From Diphasiastrum complanatum (Eukaryota > Streptophyta > Lycopodiopsida > Lycopodiales > Lycopodiaceae), in NCBI GenBank assembly GCA_029204225.1, contig CM055111.1:578453-642452 (forward strand): a stretch of 64,000 bases of DNA, written 5' to 3'. Positions 11,193 through 22,440 of this stretch are shown here, piece by piece (positions within the stretch are counted from its first letter, which is position 1; the number at the start of each line of letters is the position of its first letter). Position numbers and translations under genes: made by a program. The notes beneath the pieces are model-generated. The model worked only from the letters and a program-made list of their open reading frames with translations. It was not told where the DNA came from and did no database searches.

Positions 11193-13329
11193 CATTTTCA
11201 GAGCCTATAGAATTTGTTTACTAGTTCTTCCTTGTTTACAAGGACTATTTTTTTGCCTGTTTAGAGGCTTGTTGGCATTTCTTGAATGTTAGTTTCTTTC
11301 TTAGTTCAATGCCGAAACCAGACAGAAGAGACTGATATCGATGTAGTAAATGTCTTGTCTGTCAGAGGACAATCTAGGGAAGTCACTCTTGAACTAATGC
11401 ACATGCATCAACAACCACTCATACATGCCAAAATGTTCAACCATAATATCAGTGTGCAGATCCGTTGAACAAACAATAAAATTCTACTTCTACTTTGCTG
11501 CAAAATGAACTAAAATCTGATCCTACACTACTTTACTTGCATAAATTGACAAAAGAAGAAACAAGAACTAATCTACAGCATGTTAGAAGTCCAAGAATCA
11601 AGAAACTAACTAGTCTTTTGATTCTTGGACATCCCAAGAACATCAAGAACTAGAATGTTAGAGAAAATGCAAGATTTATGCCACATTTCTAGCCTATTCA
11701 GTTTACTTGAATGTTGGCGCCTACATTAATCCACAAGAAAACATGAAATCTAATCCACAACTAGGAAATCAAGAAAACTAATCCACTCTAAATCCACAAC
11801 CACACACAATATGAATGGAAGGGCATGATCATAGGGGCATCACTCAAGAAAACCATGATGATCAAGGAGCTCAATGGATGCATCTAACTCATGGAGGCTC
11901 TTCTCATTTCAGCATGGAGTTGATACAATACACAAAAAGATCCTATTCACAAAGAGGGAGTCCTTTAAATAAGCAAGAGAGCTCCTTAGGTGGCATCCTA
12001 GTGGAATTTTTACATTTCATGATTTACAAGTGGAATAATGCTCTCCACTAGAGGTCACCATCAAAAGGTGGCTCACTCTACTTTCTTTAAGAGAGGTCTA
12101 CTTGCATTTATTACATTTGCCTAGAAATACTAGTTCCTACATGGTCATTCCATCTTCCGGGATTCACCATGAGGCTTACATAGTTGTTACTTGTCTTTCC
12201 TAGCTAGTATTTCTTGGCTCTCATACTCGGCTCTCGGTCTTCATTAGTCTCGTCTTCTCAGAGACCTCCTCGGTCTAAGGTGAGAGGTGCTCTTGAGTTG
12301 CTCTGTCCGAGTATCTTGGGGATTCGTCAGAATCAGCCAACATCATCCCACCCCTAATGTGTTGCAGGACCCACTGCAACTCATATTGGACGATGTCGTT
12401 CCGCTTTGCATTGGCATCTTCGATCGTCACTTGGAAAAGTGTAGATCCTTGTTCGCTTACATAAAACCAAGTGCTTATTGTCACCAGTCTTTATCACAAG
12501 AACTGTTTTTTACAAATTGTCGCAATTGGATCAGAATGTCTTATTGCTATAGGTGGTTGACATTCTCAAACTTGGAGAGCTCTCAGCAACTTCACAACTT
12601 GCATGCTCGAGTGCTTTCCATGAGTATCTTTGTTTTGTCACTTGTATCTGCCATTGACGGTTTCATCTTTGGTTTCTTGGCAGATTCTATCTTCTGGGAG
12701 GTCTGTATCCTCCATTTGCCTCTGGGTGTTTTCGTGGTTCTTCTCTCAGTTGAAGTTTCGGTCTCAAGGAAAACCTTTGATCTGCAGGTTGCACAAACTT
12801 TGATTAACAGTCTCAAGGGGATGGATTCATCAAAAATTGGTGGTAGGAACAGTTTTGGATGGACGGTTTGGTAATGGTAAGGAAACATGATGAAGGCTTG
12901 GTGGTAGAGTGAAGGAACTGATAGTTCTACAGTTGTAGCCTTGGACCCTTGCAATGTCGAGCTTTGACCACCACTTGCTGGGTGAGGAGCTTGCTTTATT
13001 TGCAAATTCACGGTTGTCTTCATCTTTTTTTTTTTTTCTGCAGCTCTTTCTTTTGATCCATTACTTTTGGATCTCTTTGGGCTTCACAGGAGGAGATCCA
13101 ATTATCATTGCTCCAGAGAGTCTTTTTTGATCAAGATTGATTTGGCTCATCTGTTGCTTAAGCTTTTGTCCTTTCCTCCTCAGCTTCTTGGATCTTTCTC
13201 TTTTGTTCTTCTAGCTGCTTTGTCTGCTTTTATAGGTCTTCTTTTGGCTGATCAACGATTATAGGTGGTAGTTGGTCTCCGCAAGACACTTGCAATGATC
13301 TATCAACGTTGGACATATTTTTTATCATT
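11193..13329. other. unassigned repeat-like sequence, no gene recognised
   Basis: The region holds a 13-bp perfect hairpin at 11589-11601/11618-11630 (gtccaagaatcaa and its complement). It also holds longer but unsupported ORFs on both strands (12287-12874 plus, 12592-13023 minus, 12275-12484 minus). The overlapping opposite-strand ORFs look like coincidence in less AT-rich DNA. It may be internal or leader sequence of a retroelement or part of the adjacent CACTA element, but no domain is visible. Confidence 0.4.
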
Positions 13330-13756
13330 TTGTTAACAGACGTCAGAATTCGACAACTACGTCGAATGGGCCTCGGACATCCGTCGGTGAAATTTTGGTA
13401 TCATTCTGTGTTTACAGACGTCGAAATTTGATTGAATTTGAAAACATCGCAATGTGACATCCACGTCAGAGCATTTGCGACGTCCACGTTAGAGTGTTTG
13501 CGACGTCTTTGGACGTCGCAATGTGACGTCCATGTCATACGTCGCATTGCGACGTCCATGTCAGATCAGGTTTGCGTGATCGGAAAAATACGTTTCAGAA
13601 TCCGGCACGTTGTGCCCGTCGTAATGCGACATTTTTTAAAATCGTCGGATTCCGACGACCTTGTAACGACGTGTTTTTTGGACGTCCGGGACATTAAAAA
13701 AAAATTAAGCTCGCGATTCATGTCGCAAAACACGTCGCAAATCACGGCAGGTGTTG
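13330..13756. repeat. CpG-rich ACGTC/GCGAC subterminal repeat block
   Basis: About 430 bp carries many copies of gacgtc, acgtcg, ttgcgacg and cgcaatgtgacgtcc in both orientations, in an otherwise CpG-poor window. It stops at ggcaggtgttgttgtgg, where the LTR sequence begins abruptly. The minus-strand reading CACAACAACACCTGCC followed by GCGACG words resembles a CACTA terminus with subterminal transposase-binding repeats. I could not find the partner end. Confidence 0.6.
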
Positions 13757-14304
13757 TTGTGGAAATAGCTGAAATAGATGAGTTTTTGCTTCTAGAAGAT
13801 TTCCTTGAAGATCTCCATATAGTAGAAAAATAGACCAAAAATGCTTTAAATGAAAAGTTTTGATCCAAGTGTCAAATTGCATGACGGTGACAAGGCATCC
13901 TCACACGTGTGAGATCTGATGCATGATCAGTACCTCGAACTTCAAAAGTGTATATATAGAGGCTTATTTGGCCATAATCAATGTGAGAACCAATCTTGGT
14001 TTTGGAAGCAATTTTGAGTGATTATCTTCATTTGTCTACATTTGTTTAGATTGTTTTGAGGTGCTATCAATGTGTACTTGATTTTTAGGTTGGAGTCCGT
14101 ACTCAGACAATGTTTCACATGTGTGAAACCAGAAAGTACACCTATCTTCTATTTTTGATTGTTCTTGTTAGGATTCTGTATCTAGAATTGATCTAGATTG
14201 ATCTTAATCTCAAGTAGATTGATAGATCAAGTAGTCTAACAACCAATCCCTCTTGAGGATCAGATTAGAATCCACTCTTGGTATTTTTTTGTACTTTTTG
14301 CACA
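13757..14304 (+). repeat. 5' LTR, truncated at its left end
   Basis: It matches 18430-18977 of the 3' LTR from ggaaatagctgaa to tttttgcaca. It contains a TATA-like tatatata at 13951, a G-box palindrome CACACGTGTG at 13902-13911 and a variant CACATGTGTG near 14115. Confidence 0.9.
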
Positions 14305-14316
14305 TGGTATCAGAGC
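14305..14316 (+). other. primer-binding site, tRNA-iMet type
   Basis: TGGTATCAGAGC directly follows the LTR end CACA and is the perfect standard plant copia primer site. Confidence 0.95.
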
Positions 14317-14901
14317 CTAGTACAAGAGGTTTTGTTGAAATTGATAGGGTTAATCCAAATCAAAGCCAAAATTAGCAGCTTTTTGAAAACTAGTCAAATT
14401 TTGTGTAGCAAGTTGGATTTGATAGCTATCCTCAAAATTTTTGGTCCAGATCTTGTTGTGGGCTGTAGGAACCCTTTGTGAAGCCGTACAGCTCCGATTT
14501 TGACTGAGAAATTTCAAAAAATTGTAGAATTTGACTCACATACCCAATTTGAGTGATTTTTGGTACAAAATCAAGCATTTTCTATAGTAAATCTAATCCC
14601 TTGATTAGTTCTTGGATTAGATCAGCCAAAAAATTAAAATTGAAGCTTCAATCAGGTGCACTAATTGATCTTCTCTGATTTTTTGAGTTTGAAGAGAGAA
14701 ATTGAAGAGAGAAATTGCTAAAAATCATAGATTAAGGAGTGATTTTGCAAGTTTGAGACTAGAATCTAAATTTCCATCATTCTAGATTGGTTCATGAGTG
14801 ATAGGATTGAGTCTATAGGCTTTCTAAACTGCTAGAAGACTTTAGGTTCAGATCTCTTAGAGAAACCATAAGAGTTTCTAGTGCTTTTTCACATTAAAAA
14901 A

Positions 14902-15640
14902 TGGCATCAATGGGTGGTTTTTTGCTTGAAGCTACTGAAAGACTTACATCCACTAATTATGCTACTTGGATAGTTTGAATGGAGTCTTTGCTTGTACTTC
15001 ATGATCTTTATGACATAGTACTTGAGGTGGAAGTAGAACCTCAAGGAGGAGTTGAGTTGGTTAAGTACAAAAAGAGATGTAGAGTTGCATTACATAAATG
15101 AATGTAAGTAATGAACTTTTGAAAGAAATCTTATCTACCACATCCAAAGAGGCATGGGATTCATTAAAATCCATTTATGGATCCAAGAACACTTCAACGA
15201 TACTCATGCTTAGGAATCAAATCCTTCAAAGCATGAAAGGAAGTAGTGAAAGTGCCCAAAATTATGTCTTTAGGATCAAATCTTTGAATAAGGAGTTGTC
15301 TTCTATAGATGATAAAATCAAAGATGATGAATTATTTCAAATCATTTTGAATGGATTAGGAGATGATAATTTCAATCTTGTTCAAACCTTTGCTATTCAA
15401 GATTCACTTCTTAGTATTGAAAAACTTCAAAGTGTGCTTGTTAGTGAGGAGAGTAGAATGCTTCATATCAAAAGTAGGATGAGTTCCTTATCTTTGAATG
15501 ATGGTGATGAAAATGCTAACTTCTCTTTGAAAGGCAAGAAGAAGACTCAAGACATGGAGATGGAGAACAAAGATGGAGCATCAAGTTCCAAAGGCAAGAG
15601 CAAGAAGGACAAGAAGAAGCTAAAGTGTTTTTTGTGGAAA
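14902..15640 (+). pseudogene. copia Gag, knuckle lost
   Basis: The ATG at 14902 begins MASMGGFLLEATERLTSTNYATW, close to the start of the intact gag at 59431. A TGA near 14971 and a TGA near 15099 interrupt the N-terminal part. From 15098 a clean frame of 182 codons carries the UBN2-type domain: SNELLKEIL, SKEAWDSLKSIYGSK, ILMLRNQILQSMK and DDELFQIILNGLGDDN. A Lys-rich stretch follows and the protein ends KKLKCF, the first Cys of what should be the CCHC knuckle. There the sequence jumps into pre-integrase coding sequence, so the knuckle and the whole protease are missing. The fusion changes frame. Confidence 0.88.
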
Positions 15641-16559
15641 GTGTGATGGTTGAAAGTGTGAACATGGCAAGGGAGGAGCTCACTCAAGTGGAATTATGGC
15701 ACAAAAGGTTAGGCCATCCTAATTACAAAGATATGGAAACCACGGTGACAAAGGAGCTAGCAAGAGGACTTCCCAAAACCATATCCAAGTGTGGCAAGCT
15801 TTGTGAAGCTTGTGGACTCTCCAAATCTCATAAGCTTCCATTCAAAAGATCTTTGATAAGATCTAACTCTCCTCTTGACCTTATACACTCGAATGTTCAT
15901 TCATTTTCACATGAATCAAATGGTGGAGCTCTTATGTATGTCACTTTTATTGATGATAAATCAAGATACTCTTGGGTTTATCTCTTGTCTAAGAAAAGTG
16001 AAGTTTTTGAGTCCTTTGTAAAAGTTCAAAACTCTCATGGAAAATCAACTTAATATTAGCTTGAAAGTATTAAGAAGTGATAATGGAGGGGAGTACATCT
16101 CCAATAGGATGAAAGAGTTTTGTGAAACTAATGGTATAAAAAGAGAGTTTACTTGTACATATACTCCACAACAAAAAGGAGTAGCTGAGAGAAAGAATAG
16201 GACACTATGTGAGTGTGCTAAAGCTATGAGATTAGATGCATCTCTTCCTATTTCATTTTGGGGAGAAGCCATTTTATGTGCAAAATTTCTTTGTAATAGA
16301 ATGACTAATAGTGCCATTAAAGGACTTACAACTTATGAGGTATTGTTTGGCAAAAAGCCAAATCTTAGTGATTTGAAAGTTTTTGGATGTACATATTCCT
16401 TTAGGAACAAGGAAAAAGGAAGATGCCACTTCTTTCAAAGGCATCTTTGCTAGTTATAGTGAAAGTAAGAAAGCTTATAGGACATATGATCCTATTACAA
16501 AAAAAGTTGTTGCTAGTAGAGACGTACTTTTTGATGAATCTCTCCAAGCCAAAGGATAG
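15625..16559 (+). pseudogene. copia pre-integrase and integrase core
   Basis: The frame from 15625 reads the GAG_pre-integrase motif (VELWHKRLGHPNYKDME) and CEACGLSKSHKLPF, then the integrase core. The first catalytic position is Asn rather than Asp: IHSNVHSF where the related element at 32 kb has IHSDVHSF. The second Asp (RSDNGGEY) and the Glu (KGVAERKNRT) are kept in the next frame from 16037, so there is a frameshift near 16040. A further shift near 16420 precedes the C-terminal SYSESKKAYRTYDP and VFDES motif. Strand transfer activity would be lost. Confidence 0.88.
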
Positions 16560-18207
16560 GTGACTTCCAACAACACTCAAATTGTCAAAGATCATGCTAT
16601 GGCCAAGGAGGAACTTCATGAAGATGAAGACCAAGTGGAACCTACTCCAAGTCCAAGGGTGCCAAGAAGATCAACAAGGACAAGGATTGAGCCATCAAGG
16701 CTCACTTATAGTGACAAAGGAGAGCAAAGGGAAGATTCTCAACTACTCAACTCTTATACTTTCTTGAGGCAATATGGTTCCATTCATAAGTACAAAGCTA
16801 GACTTGTAGCAAAAGGTTTTTTGCAAGTCAAAGGCATAGATTATGATGAAACCTTTGCACCTGTTGCAAATCTTGTGACCATTAGATTAATCATATGTCT
16901 TGCAACTTCTTTCAAATGGGACCTCTTCCAACTTGATGTGAAAAATGCTTTCTTGAATGGATTCTTGGAAGAGGAAATCTACATGTGCCAACCCGAGGGC
17001 TTCATCAAAGATGGAGAAGAAGACAAGGTGTGTCTCTTGAAGAAGAGTCTTTATGGACTCAAGCAAGCACCAAGAGCATGGTACTCTAGGTTGCATTCCT
17101 ATCTTATTTTGGATTTGTTGTAAGTTCTTATGGACCATCATTGTACTACGAATGTAATGATGGAAAGATCATTATCTTAGTTTTATATGTTGATGACATT
17201 ATACTCACAGGAAATGATCTAGATGGCATCAAGAATGTAAAAGTTTCCTTGTCTAGTGAATTTAAGATGGTAGATCTAGGACTTCTTAAAGTTATACTTG
17301 GGATAGAAGTCACTAGAATTAATAATTTTACCTTCATATGTCAATCTAAGTATGCTAGATCAATCTTAGAAAGATTTGGCATGATTGATTGTAAAGGAGT
17401 TGAAACTCCTATGGAACTAAGTGTAAACGTTTCTAAGGAAAGTGATGAAGCATCCTTTGAGGACATCACTACTTATAGAATACTTATTGGTTCCTTGATA
17501 TACTTAACCATCACTAGACCAGATCTTAGTTTTTGTGCAGGCAAGTTGAGTCAATACATGCAAAGTCCATTAATATGTCATTGGAAAGGAGCAAAAAGGG
17601 TGTTAAGGTACATCTCAGCTACAAAAGACTTTGACATAGTTTATGAAAGGACTAATATTTGTTTGAGAGCATATTCGGACTCAAGTTTTGTAGGTGACAA
17701 GATGGATAGAAGATCCATAAGTGCATTTGCTACATTCTTATGTGGAGGAGCTATATCTTGGCTTTCCAAAATGCAAGATACCATCTCTCTTTCATCAACA
17801 GAATCCAAATATAAACAACAACAAAGGAGGTTCTTTGGCTTAAAAGGCTTTTGGAGGAGCTACATGTGATCAAGGGTGAAGACCTACCATTCATATATTG
17901 TGATAATCAAGCAGCTCAACAACTTGCAAACAATCCAGTCTTCCATGCTCGAACAAAGCACATCGAGATTCCACATCATTTCATGAGGGAGAAAGTGCAA
18001 GTAAAGGAGATCAAGCTTATTCATGTTTCATCATCATATTGCATTGCTGATATACTCACGAAGGCATTGCCTAAAGATCCATTTACAAAATTAAGATTGG
18101 CTCTTGGAGTTATAGATAGATCTATGCTAGATTTACCAAGCAAGATTCTTGAGGAGTGTGAAAAATGCAAAAATAAGCTTGGTAGAGGCCAAAAATCTTG
18201 TATATAA
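16560..18207 (+). pseudogene. copia reverse transcriptase and RNase H
   Basis: The reverse transcriptase begins near 16780 with [20 protein letters not shown], then [33 protein letters not shown] and [12 protein letters not shown] frameshift near 17123 leads to the catalytic LYVDDIILTGND with YVDD at 17186-17197. RNase H follows with TRPDLSFCAGKLSQY, AYSDSSFVGDK and ISLSSTESKYK. Another shift near 17815 leads to FIYCDNQAAQQLANN, HARTKHIEI and the C-terminal ADILTKALPKDPF, ending at 18207. All catalytic motifs are readable across three frames, so decay is recent to moderate. The stop lies inside the 3' LTR, past the polypurine tract. Confidence 0.92.
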
Positions 18208-18977
18208 GATAGACACATATGTGTGGAGCCTGTTCCTACGTGTGAAACTAGTGTACTTTTCATGTACCATAATCATATATGTTGTACATATGATTTAATT
18301 CAAGTTCTAGTGGCTAAAATGGCCAAAAACTAGTTTTCTAGAGATATGACACATGGCACCAATCTAATGATTGCATGAGCCAAATATTTTGAATAGGTGT
18401 CACATCCCATGTGTAGAGGACATCTCACACGTGTGGAAATAGCTGAAGTAGGCAAGTTTTTGCTTCTAGAAGATTTCCATGAAGATCTCCATATAGTAGG
18501 AAAATAGACCAAAAATGCCCAAAATGAAAAGTTTTGATCCAAGTGTCAAATTGCATGATGGTGACAAGGCATCCTCACACGTGTGAGATTTGATGCATGA
18601 TCAGTACCTCAAGCTTCTAAAGTGTATATATAGAGGCTTATTTGACCATAATCAATGTGAGACACCAATCTTGGTTTTGGAAGCAATTTTGAGTGATTCT
18701 CTTCATTTGTCTACATTTGTTTTGATTGTTTTGAGGTGCTATCAATATGTACTTGATTTTCAGGTTAGAGTCCGTACTCAAACAGTGTTTCACACGTGTG
18801 AAACCAGAAGTACACCTACCTTCAATCAATGATTGTTCTTGTTAGGATTTTGTATCTAGAATTGATCTAGATTGATCTTAATCTCAAGTAGATTGATAGA
18901 TCAAGTAATCTAACAACCAATCCCTTTTGAGGATCAGATTAGAATCCACTCTTGGTCCTTTTTGTACTTTTTGCACA
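18157..18977 (+). repeat. 3' LTR of the 13.76 kb copia element
   Basis: It starts tgtgaaaaatgc directly after the polypurine tract ttgaggag and ends tttttgcaca. It contains exact CACACGTGTG palindromes at 18426, 18576 and 18791 and a TATA-like tatatata at about 18625. Length is 821 bp. Confidence 0.88.
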
Positions 18978-19300
18978 TATTCCCATGGTGCGCATGCAGT
19001 ACTTGAGTTATTGGAGAGGCAGGACGTGCGTATAAATTGGGATGTTGCTCCTCAGGTAGGACATCAAATCCATTTTATGTTCTTTAAACTTGCTATTCTC
19101 TCCCACATACAATTGTTCGGAAGACTAATTCATGTGTCTTGCACGTGCATGAAGAACAAGCTCCACATGGCGAAGACAATGAGGAGGAATAGGATAGGTC
19201 TAGCTAGTGTTTTGGCTCTATAGCTAGCCTTTCCATGTTTACAAACACTTGTGTACATGTTTTTAAATCTATCATTTTTATCTGTACATTTGCCAGCTAT
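18978..19300 (+). pseudogene. 3' exon fragment of the transposase-24-like family
   Basis: The text cagtacttgagttattggag encodes LELLERQ and is followed by VRINWD..PQ and a GTAGGA donor-like site. This matches the exon at 20988-21114 (LLELLERQGVRID). After an intron-like gap the segment near 19150-19200 reads a charged exon and stops. The copia LTR ends at the homologous position, so the retroelement split this copy. Confidence 0.6.
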
Positions 19301-19601
19301 CTTTCGATGCAACTAGTTTCTTATGTAAATTTGAACCTTGACTAGTCATATAATTGAAATGTATTTGGCCCTAAAACCATGTAGAAATGTTTAATTTATT
19401 TATGATAAAGTGTAATTATTGTGGTGTACTATAATATATTCAACTATGGTTGAATGCAAAGAATCACTTTTTTTGTTCTACCCTAGACCCTTAACTCATT
19501 TATTTGAATTTATTTCTTGCACTAATTAACTCTACATGGTTGTATGTTCTGAAAATATATTTTAATGTTTGCAGAGATTATCCCAAATCGTATTCCCAAT
19601 G

Positions 19602-21307
19602 TCTCATGACACATCTCCAAGTCACAGATCTGGCCGCAGTCGCGGGTCATTCCGTTTTTCATCAATGAGTGACGATGAGGTCCTCAGTTATATGGACGGG
19701 ATGTCTCCCTCGTGTGCAGGAGAGATAATGGAGAGACTACAGGCTTGTTGGGATGCACAAAGTTCAGGTAGGTTGTCCACATCTTCTCGTTCTGAGGAGA
19801 TCCAGTCCCCACAACCCTCCGACCGAGGTGTTCCCCCCTTCATGAGGGTCCTTCCGGCGGGAGTCCCTCCCCTACGCACTCTAATGCCACTGTCTCTTCC
19901 CGACATTCCAGCCGGAAAAAGAGCGATCGTAGGAGAAGTCGCCTCAACGGTGACTCTTGTTGTGGCGGTGAAGCCGACGATGTCGTGCTTCATGTGGCCT
20001 TGAGAGTCCAGCACATCCATCTAGCAGGCCTCATTGTGGGTCTTTCTTACTTTGAAAAACCCTAACTTAGGAGGCAACACAGATGGCGTGTGATACTTTG
20101 ACTCCTGCATCTGTCACAACTAATTATCCAGACACCTCTACACTCTCTCCTCGCATTTTTCCTTCTTCAGTATCCACGCCCCCTATGGGGTCTCCATGGC
20201 ATCGTGATCCCTCTTGCCAAGCCACTCCACCCATTTTTTATTTCCATTCAAATCCCTGTTGGTTACATGCCCGCTCAAAATCCTCTCCAACCTTTTCCTC
20301 TTCATATCCCTCCCCACTCTTCTCGTGATCACCTTCAAACTCCTCCCCAAATCATTCCCCTTGTAGTGAACTCTCCCACTCCTCTCAACACTCCCTTTGC
20401 CACCTCTCTATCAGTTGACATCTTGCCATCCTATGACATAGATGCAGAGAAGCACATAGTGGAGGATGACCACGGTGGTTGCATCATCACTCACATGAGG
20501 CAACTCATGCATGTGGTCTTCAACAGAGACATTTTCAAGGACTGGCGCAAACAAAGTGATGAGGAAAAGAATAATGTCATTGACCAGTTGTATAGAAAAT
20601 TTTCAGTCTCCTCCCATGATTTGGAATTTGACCGAATATGGATGGGAAAATGCATGGGAAGCATGATGAGCCACCGCAAATCAGAGATCCGAGATGCGGT
20701 GAGAGTTGGCAAATCTAGGCCATACAACATGCACAAGGACAATTGGAATTTTGCAAAGAAAGAATTTTGAGAACATCCAGATCGTTTCAAGCAACAAAGA
20801 GAGACAACTAAAAAGCGAATGGAGATGGCATGGCCCTCGCACCTAGGCAGTGGTGGCCAAGGTTCTTTTCATGCCCATTTTGTAAGTCTCCCCACCCATA
20901 AGTTGAACTTGTTTCTGTCATAATTCATATTTTATTTGTGGATTTATTTAAATTAAACTACAATCACCGATTTGTCGGTTCATGTAGAAATCTGTCGTAA
21001 AGCGCTCTCCCACAAAAGAGGAATACAAGTATGCATATTCCAACAACTTGTAATCATTACTCGAATTATTGGAGAGACAAGGAGTGAGAATTGACTAGGA
21101 TGAATATTCTGAGGTATGTATTATGGTTTCAACATATATTTTGACTTCACCACATTCATTCGGTCGGACACTCTAACATCATCACTTACAAAATTTACAC
21201 ATCTTCGTTGCACACATGTATCACAGTCCCAGTCTCATGCATCGCAGTCACATGAGTCTGATGAACATGGCGAGGATGAGGACGATTCAACTGGATCTAA
21301 TAAGTAG
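19602..21307 (+). pseudogene. transposase-24-like (plant En/Spm-type) multi-exon gene, decayed
   Basis: The first ATG (19602) starts MSHDTSPSHRSGRSRG and SSMSDDEVLSYMDGMSPS, then a Ser/Pro-rich linker; a frame change near 19900 leads to KKSDRRRSRLNGDSCCGG. The core (about 20400-20881) reads GGCIITHMRQLMHVVFNRDI, FKDWRKQSDEEKNNVIDQLY, a conserved W at RIWMGKCMGSMMSHRKSEIR and HPDRFKQQRETTKKRMEM, then HLGSGGQGSFHAHF. This order, a DNA-binding-like basic core followed by F..H...KKNR and GS.S, is that of plant transposase-24 proteins of CACTA elements. Introns are visible: donor GTAAGT at 20882, acceptor TAG before 20988, donor GTATGT after about 21114, acceptor CACAG before 21228. The last exon is Ser/Asp/Glu-rich (SQSHESDEHGEDEDDS). 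In-frame stops occur at about 20770, 21052 and 21100. Relatives lie at 26.76-27.5 and 44.8-45.3 kb. Confidence 0.6.
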
Positions 21308-21409
21308 GCGTTTCATTCTGATATATATTTTTAATTTGAACATTTATGTATCAATATATATAATTGTTTAACTTAAGTCCTCTACATGAATCTTCAATTG
21401 CATGTAGTC

Positions 21410-21835
21410 CAGTTTTAGGATAGAATGGAGCCATTTGTCAAGGTTATAACGATGTCCATGGGAGAAACTTGGCCACCACTACCCAGGTGAGATGGTCTCT
21501 TATGTCTCCTGTAGCTTCTTAGAAGCCTCCCGTTGTTGTTTGACACGATCTGGATTTTCGGGGAATCATCTCTTCACAAACTTCAAGTCTTCCTTGTGCC
21601 TTGAATCAGATGGATATTCTAGATCTGAGGTATATATGGCTTCAAGATATACTTTAACTTCACTACATTCATGTGGTTTGACATTCACTCTCATCACATT
21701 TCTCAGATAACTGAATCATATTCATTGGATGTAGGTATCACAGTCGCAATCTCATGCATTGTAGTCACATGAGTCTGATTGCGACGTCAATGACCAAGAT
21801 GAGGACAACTCAGCTAGATCTGATTATAATTAGGT
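21410..21835 (+). repeat. duplicated last exons of the 19.6 kb gene
   Basis: Sequence around 21735-21835 (cagtcgcaatctcatgca, then gtagtcacatgagtctgat and a gatgaggacaa run) repeats the last exon at 21228-21307. The preceding 21640-21720 repeats the intron (acttcactacattcatgtgg). This is a local tandem duplication that arose after the gene was formed. Confidence 0.65.
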
Positions 21836-22044
21836 ATATTTCAATAATCCAATTTGTAACATATCTCTGTACTTGGAACATTTATGTATGAATTTAAGTT
21901 TCCTTCATCAATTTCTAAGTGCTTAAAATGTAACTCAAATAAATTTTGCAAAATTTTTTATTAACAATAATGAACAAATGATTTTGCTTACCAACTTCAT
22001 AAGAAGTGGTGCAAAACACTCCTGGGGTTGGATGGAGTCTATTT

Positions 22045-22088
22045 TTAGGGCAAAATGGAGCCAGTTTACTGGCTCCATTTTGCCCTAA
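22045..22088. repeat. 44-bp perfect palindrome
   Basis: Two 21-bp arms, ttagggcaaaatggagccagt and its exact complement, are separated by tt. It is not inside any recognised gene. The word aatggagcca also occurs at 21424-21433 on the left, so the arms may be ends of a small foldback element. Confidence 0.9.
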
Positions 22089-22089
22089 T

Positions 22090-22440
22090 TGTTTTTCTTT
22101 TTTGATTTTAAACCTCAGAATAACCCTCAGAAACCCTCAGAAAAGAGTCACATTTTGATAGAGATATACCAAGGGATGCCCCTCGGTATATTCATTGGAA
22201 ATGACATGTCGCCAATCGCTTGTTGGGAGGGATATACCAAGGGCCCTTGGTATATCCCTCGGTATACCCGTGCTATAAACAACACAAAAATGAGGTGAAG
22301 AAGCCTCGAATACCGAGGCAATTATTGAGGATCTTGTTCTGAGGTATACTTTAGGGTGTATACCGAGGTTCACGGTCTTTTTTCAAAAAAAATTCTTCAT
22401 AAAAGCCTCGGTAATAGGGTGTCAAAAATCCTCCAGAATA
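22090..22440. repeat. TACCGAGG/TACCAAGG motif cluster with 34-bp palindrome
   Basis: A perfect palindrome sits at 22227-22260, with 17-bp arms gagggatataccaaggg and complement. Around it the words gatataccaaggg, ctcggtata, taccgaggc and ggtatac recur at least eight times in both orientations. This is the style of subterminal repeats of a non-autonomous DNA transposon, but no terminal repeats or target duplication were found. Confidence 0.6.

Larger units (their letters stand above)
13757..18977 (+). mobile_element. Ty1/copia retrotransposon, 5' LTR truncated, protease deleted
   Basis: The order is truncated 5' LTR, primer site, gag, fused pre-integrase, integrase, reverse transcriptase, RNase H, polypurine tract (cttgaggag, 18148-18156) and full 3' LTR. 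The two LTRs agree over their shared 548 bp with about 35 differences by hand count (about 94 percent). The 5' LTR lacks its first 270 bp or so, replaced by the ACGTC block, so the left target duplication is gone. The right flank continues into a transposase-24-like sequence (tattcc), which suggests the element inserted into a copy of that family. Confidence 0.92.

Noticed and set aside
12287-12874. 195-codon plus-strand ORF overlapping a 143-codon minus-strand ORF (12592-13023)
   Set aside because: No recognisable motif in either frame; both are open only because this stretch is less AT-rich. I could not choose a strand, so no gene is called.
13432-13833. 133-codon ORF across the ACGTC block
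   Set aside because: It spans the repeat block and the LTR junction, which are unrelated sequences.
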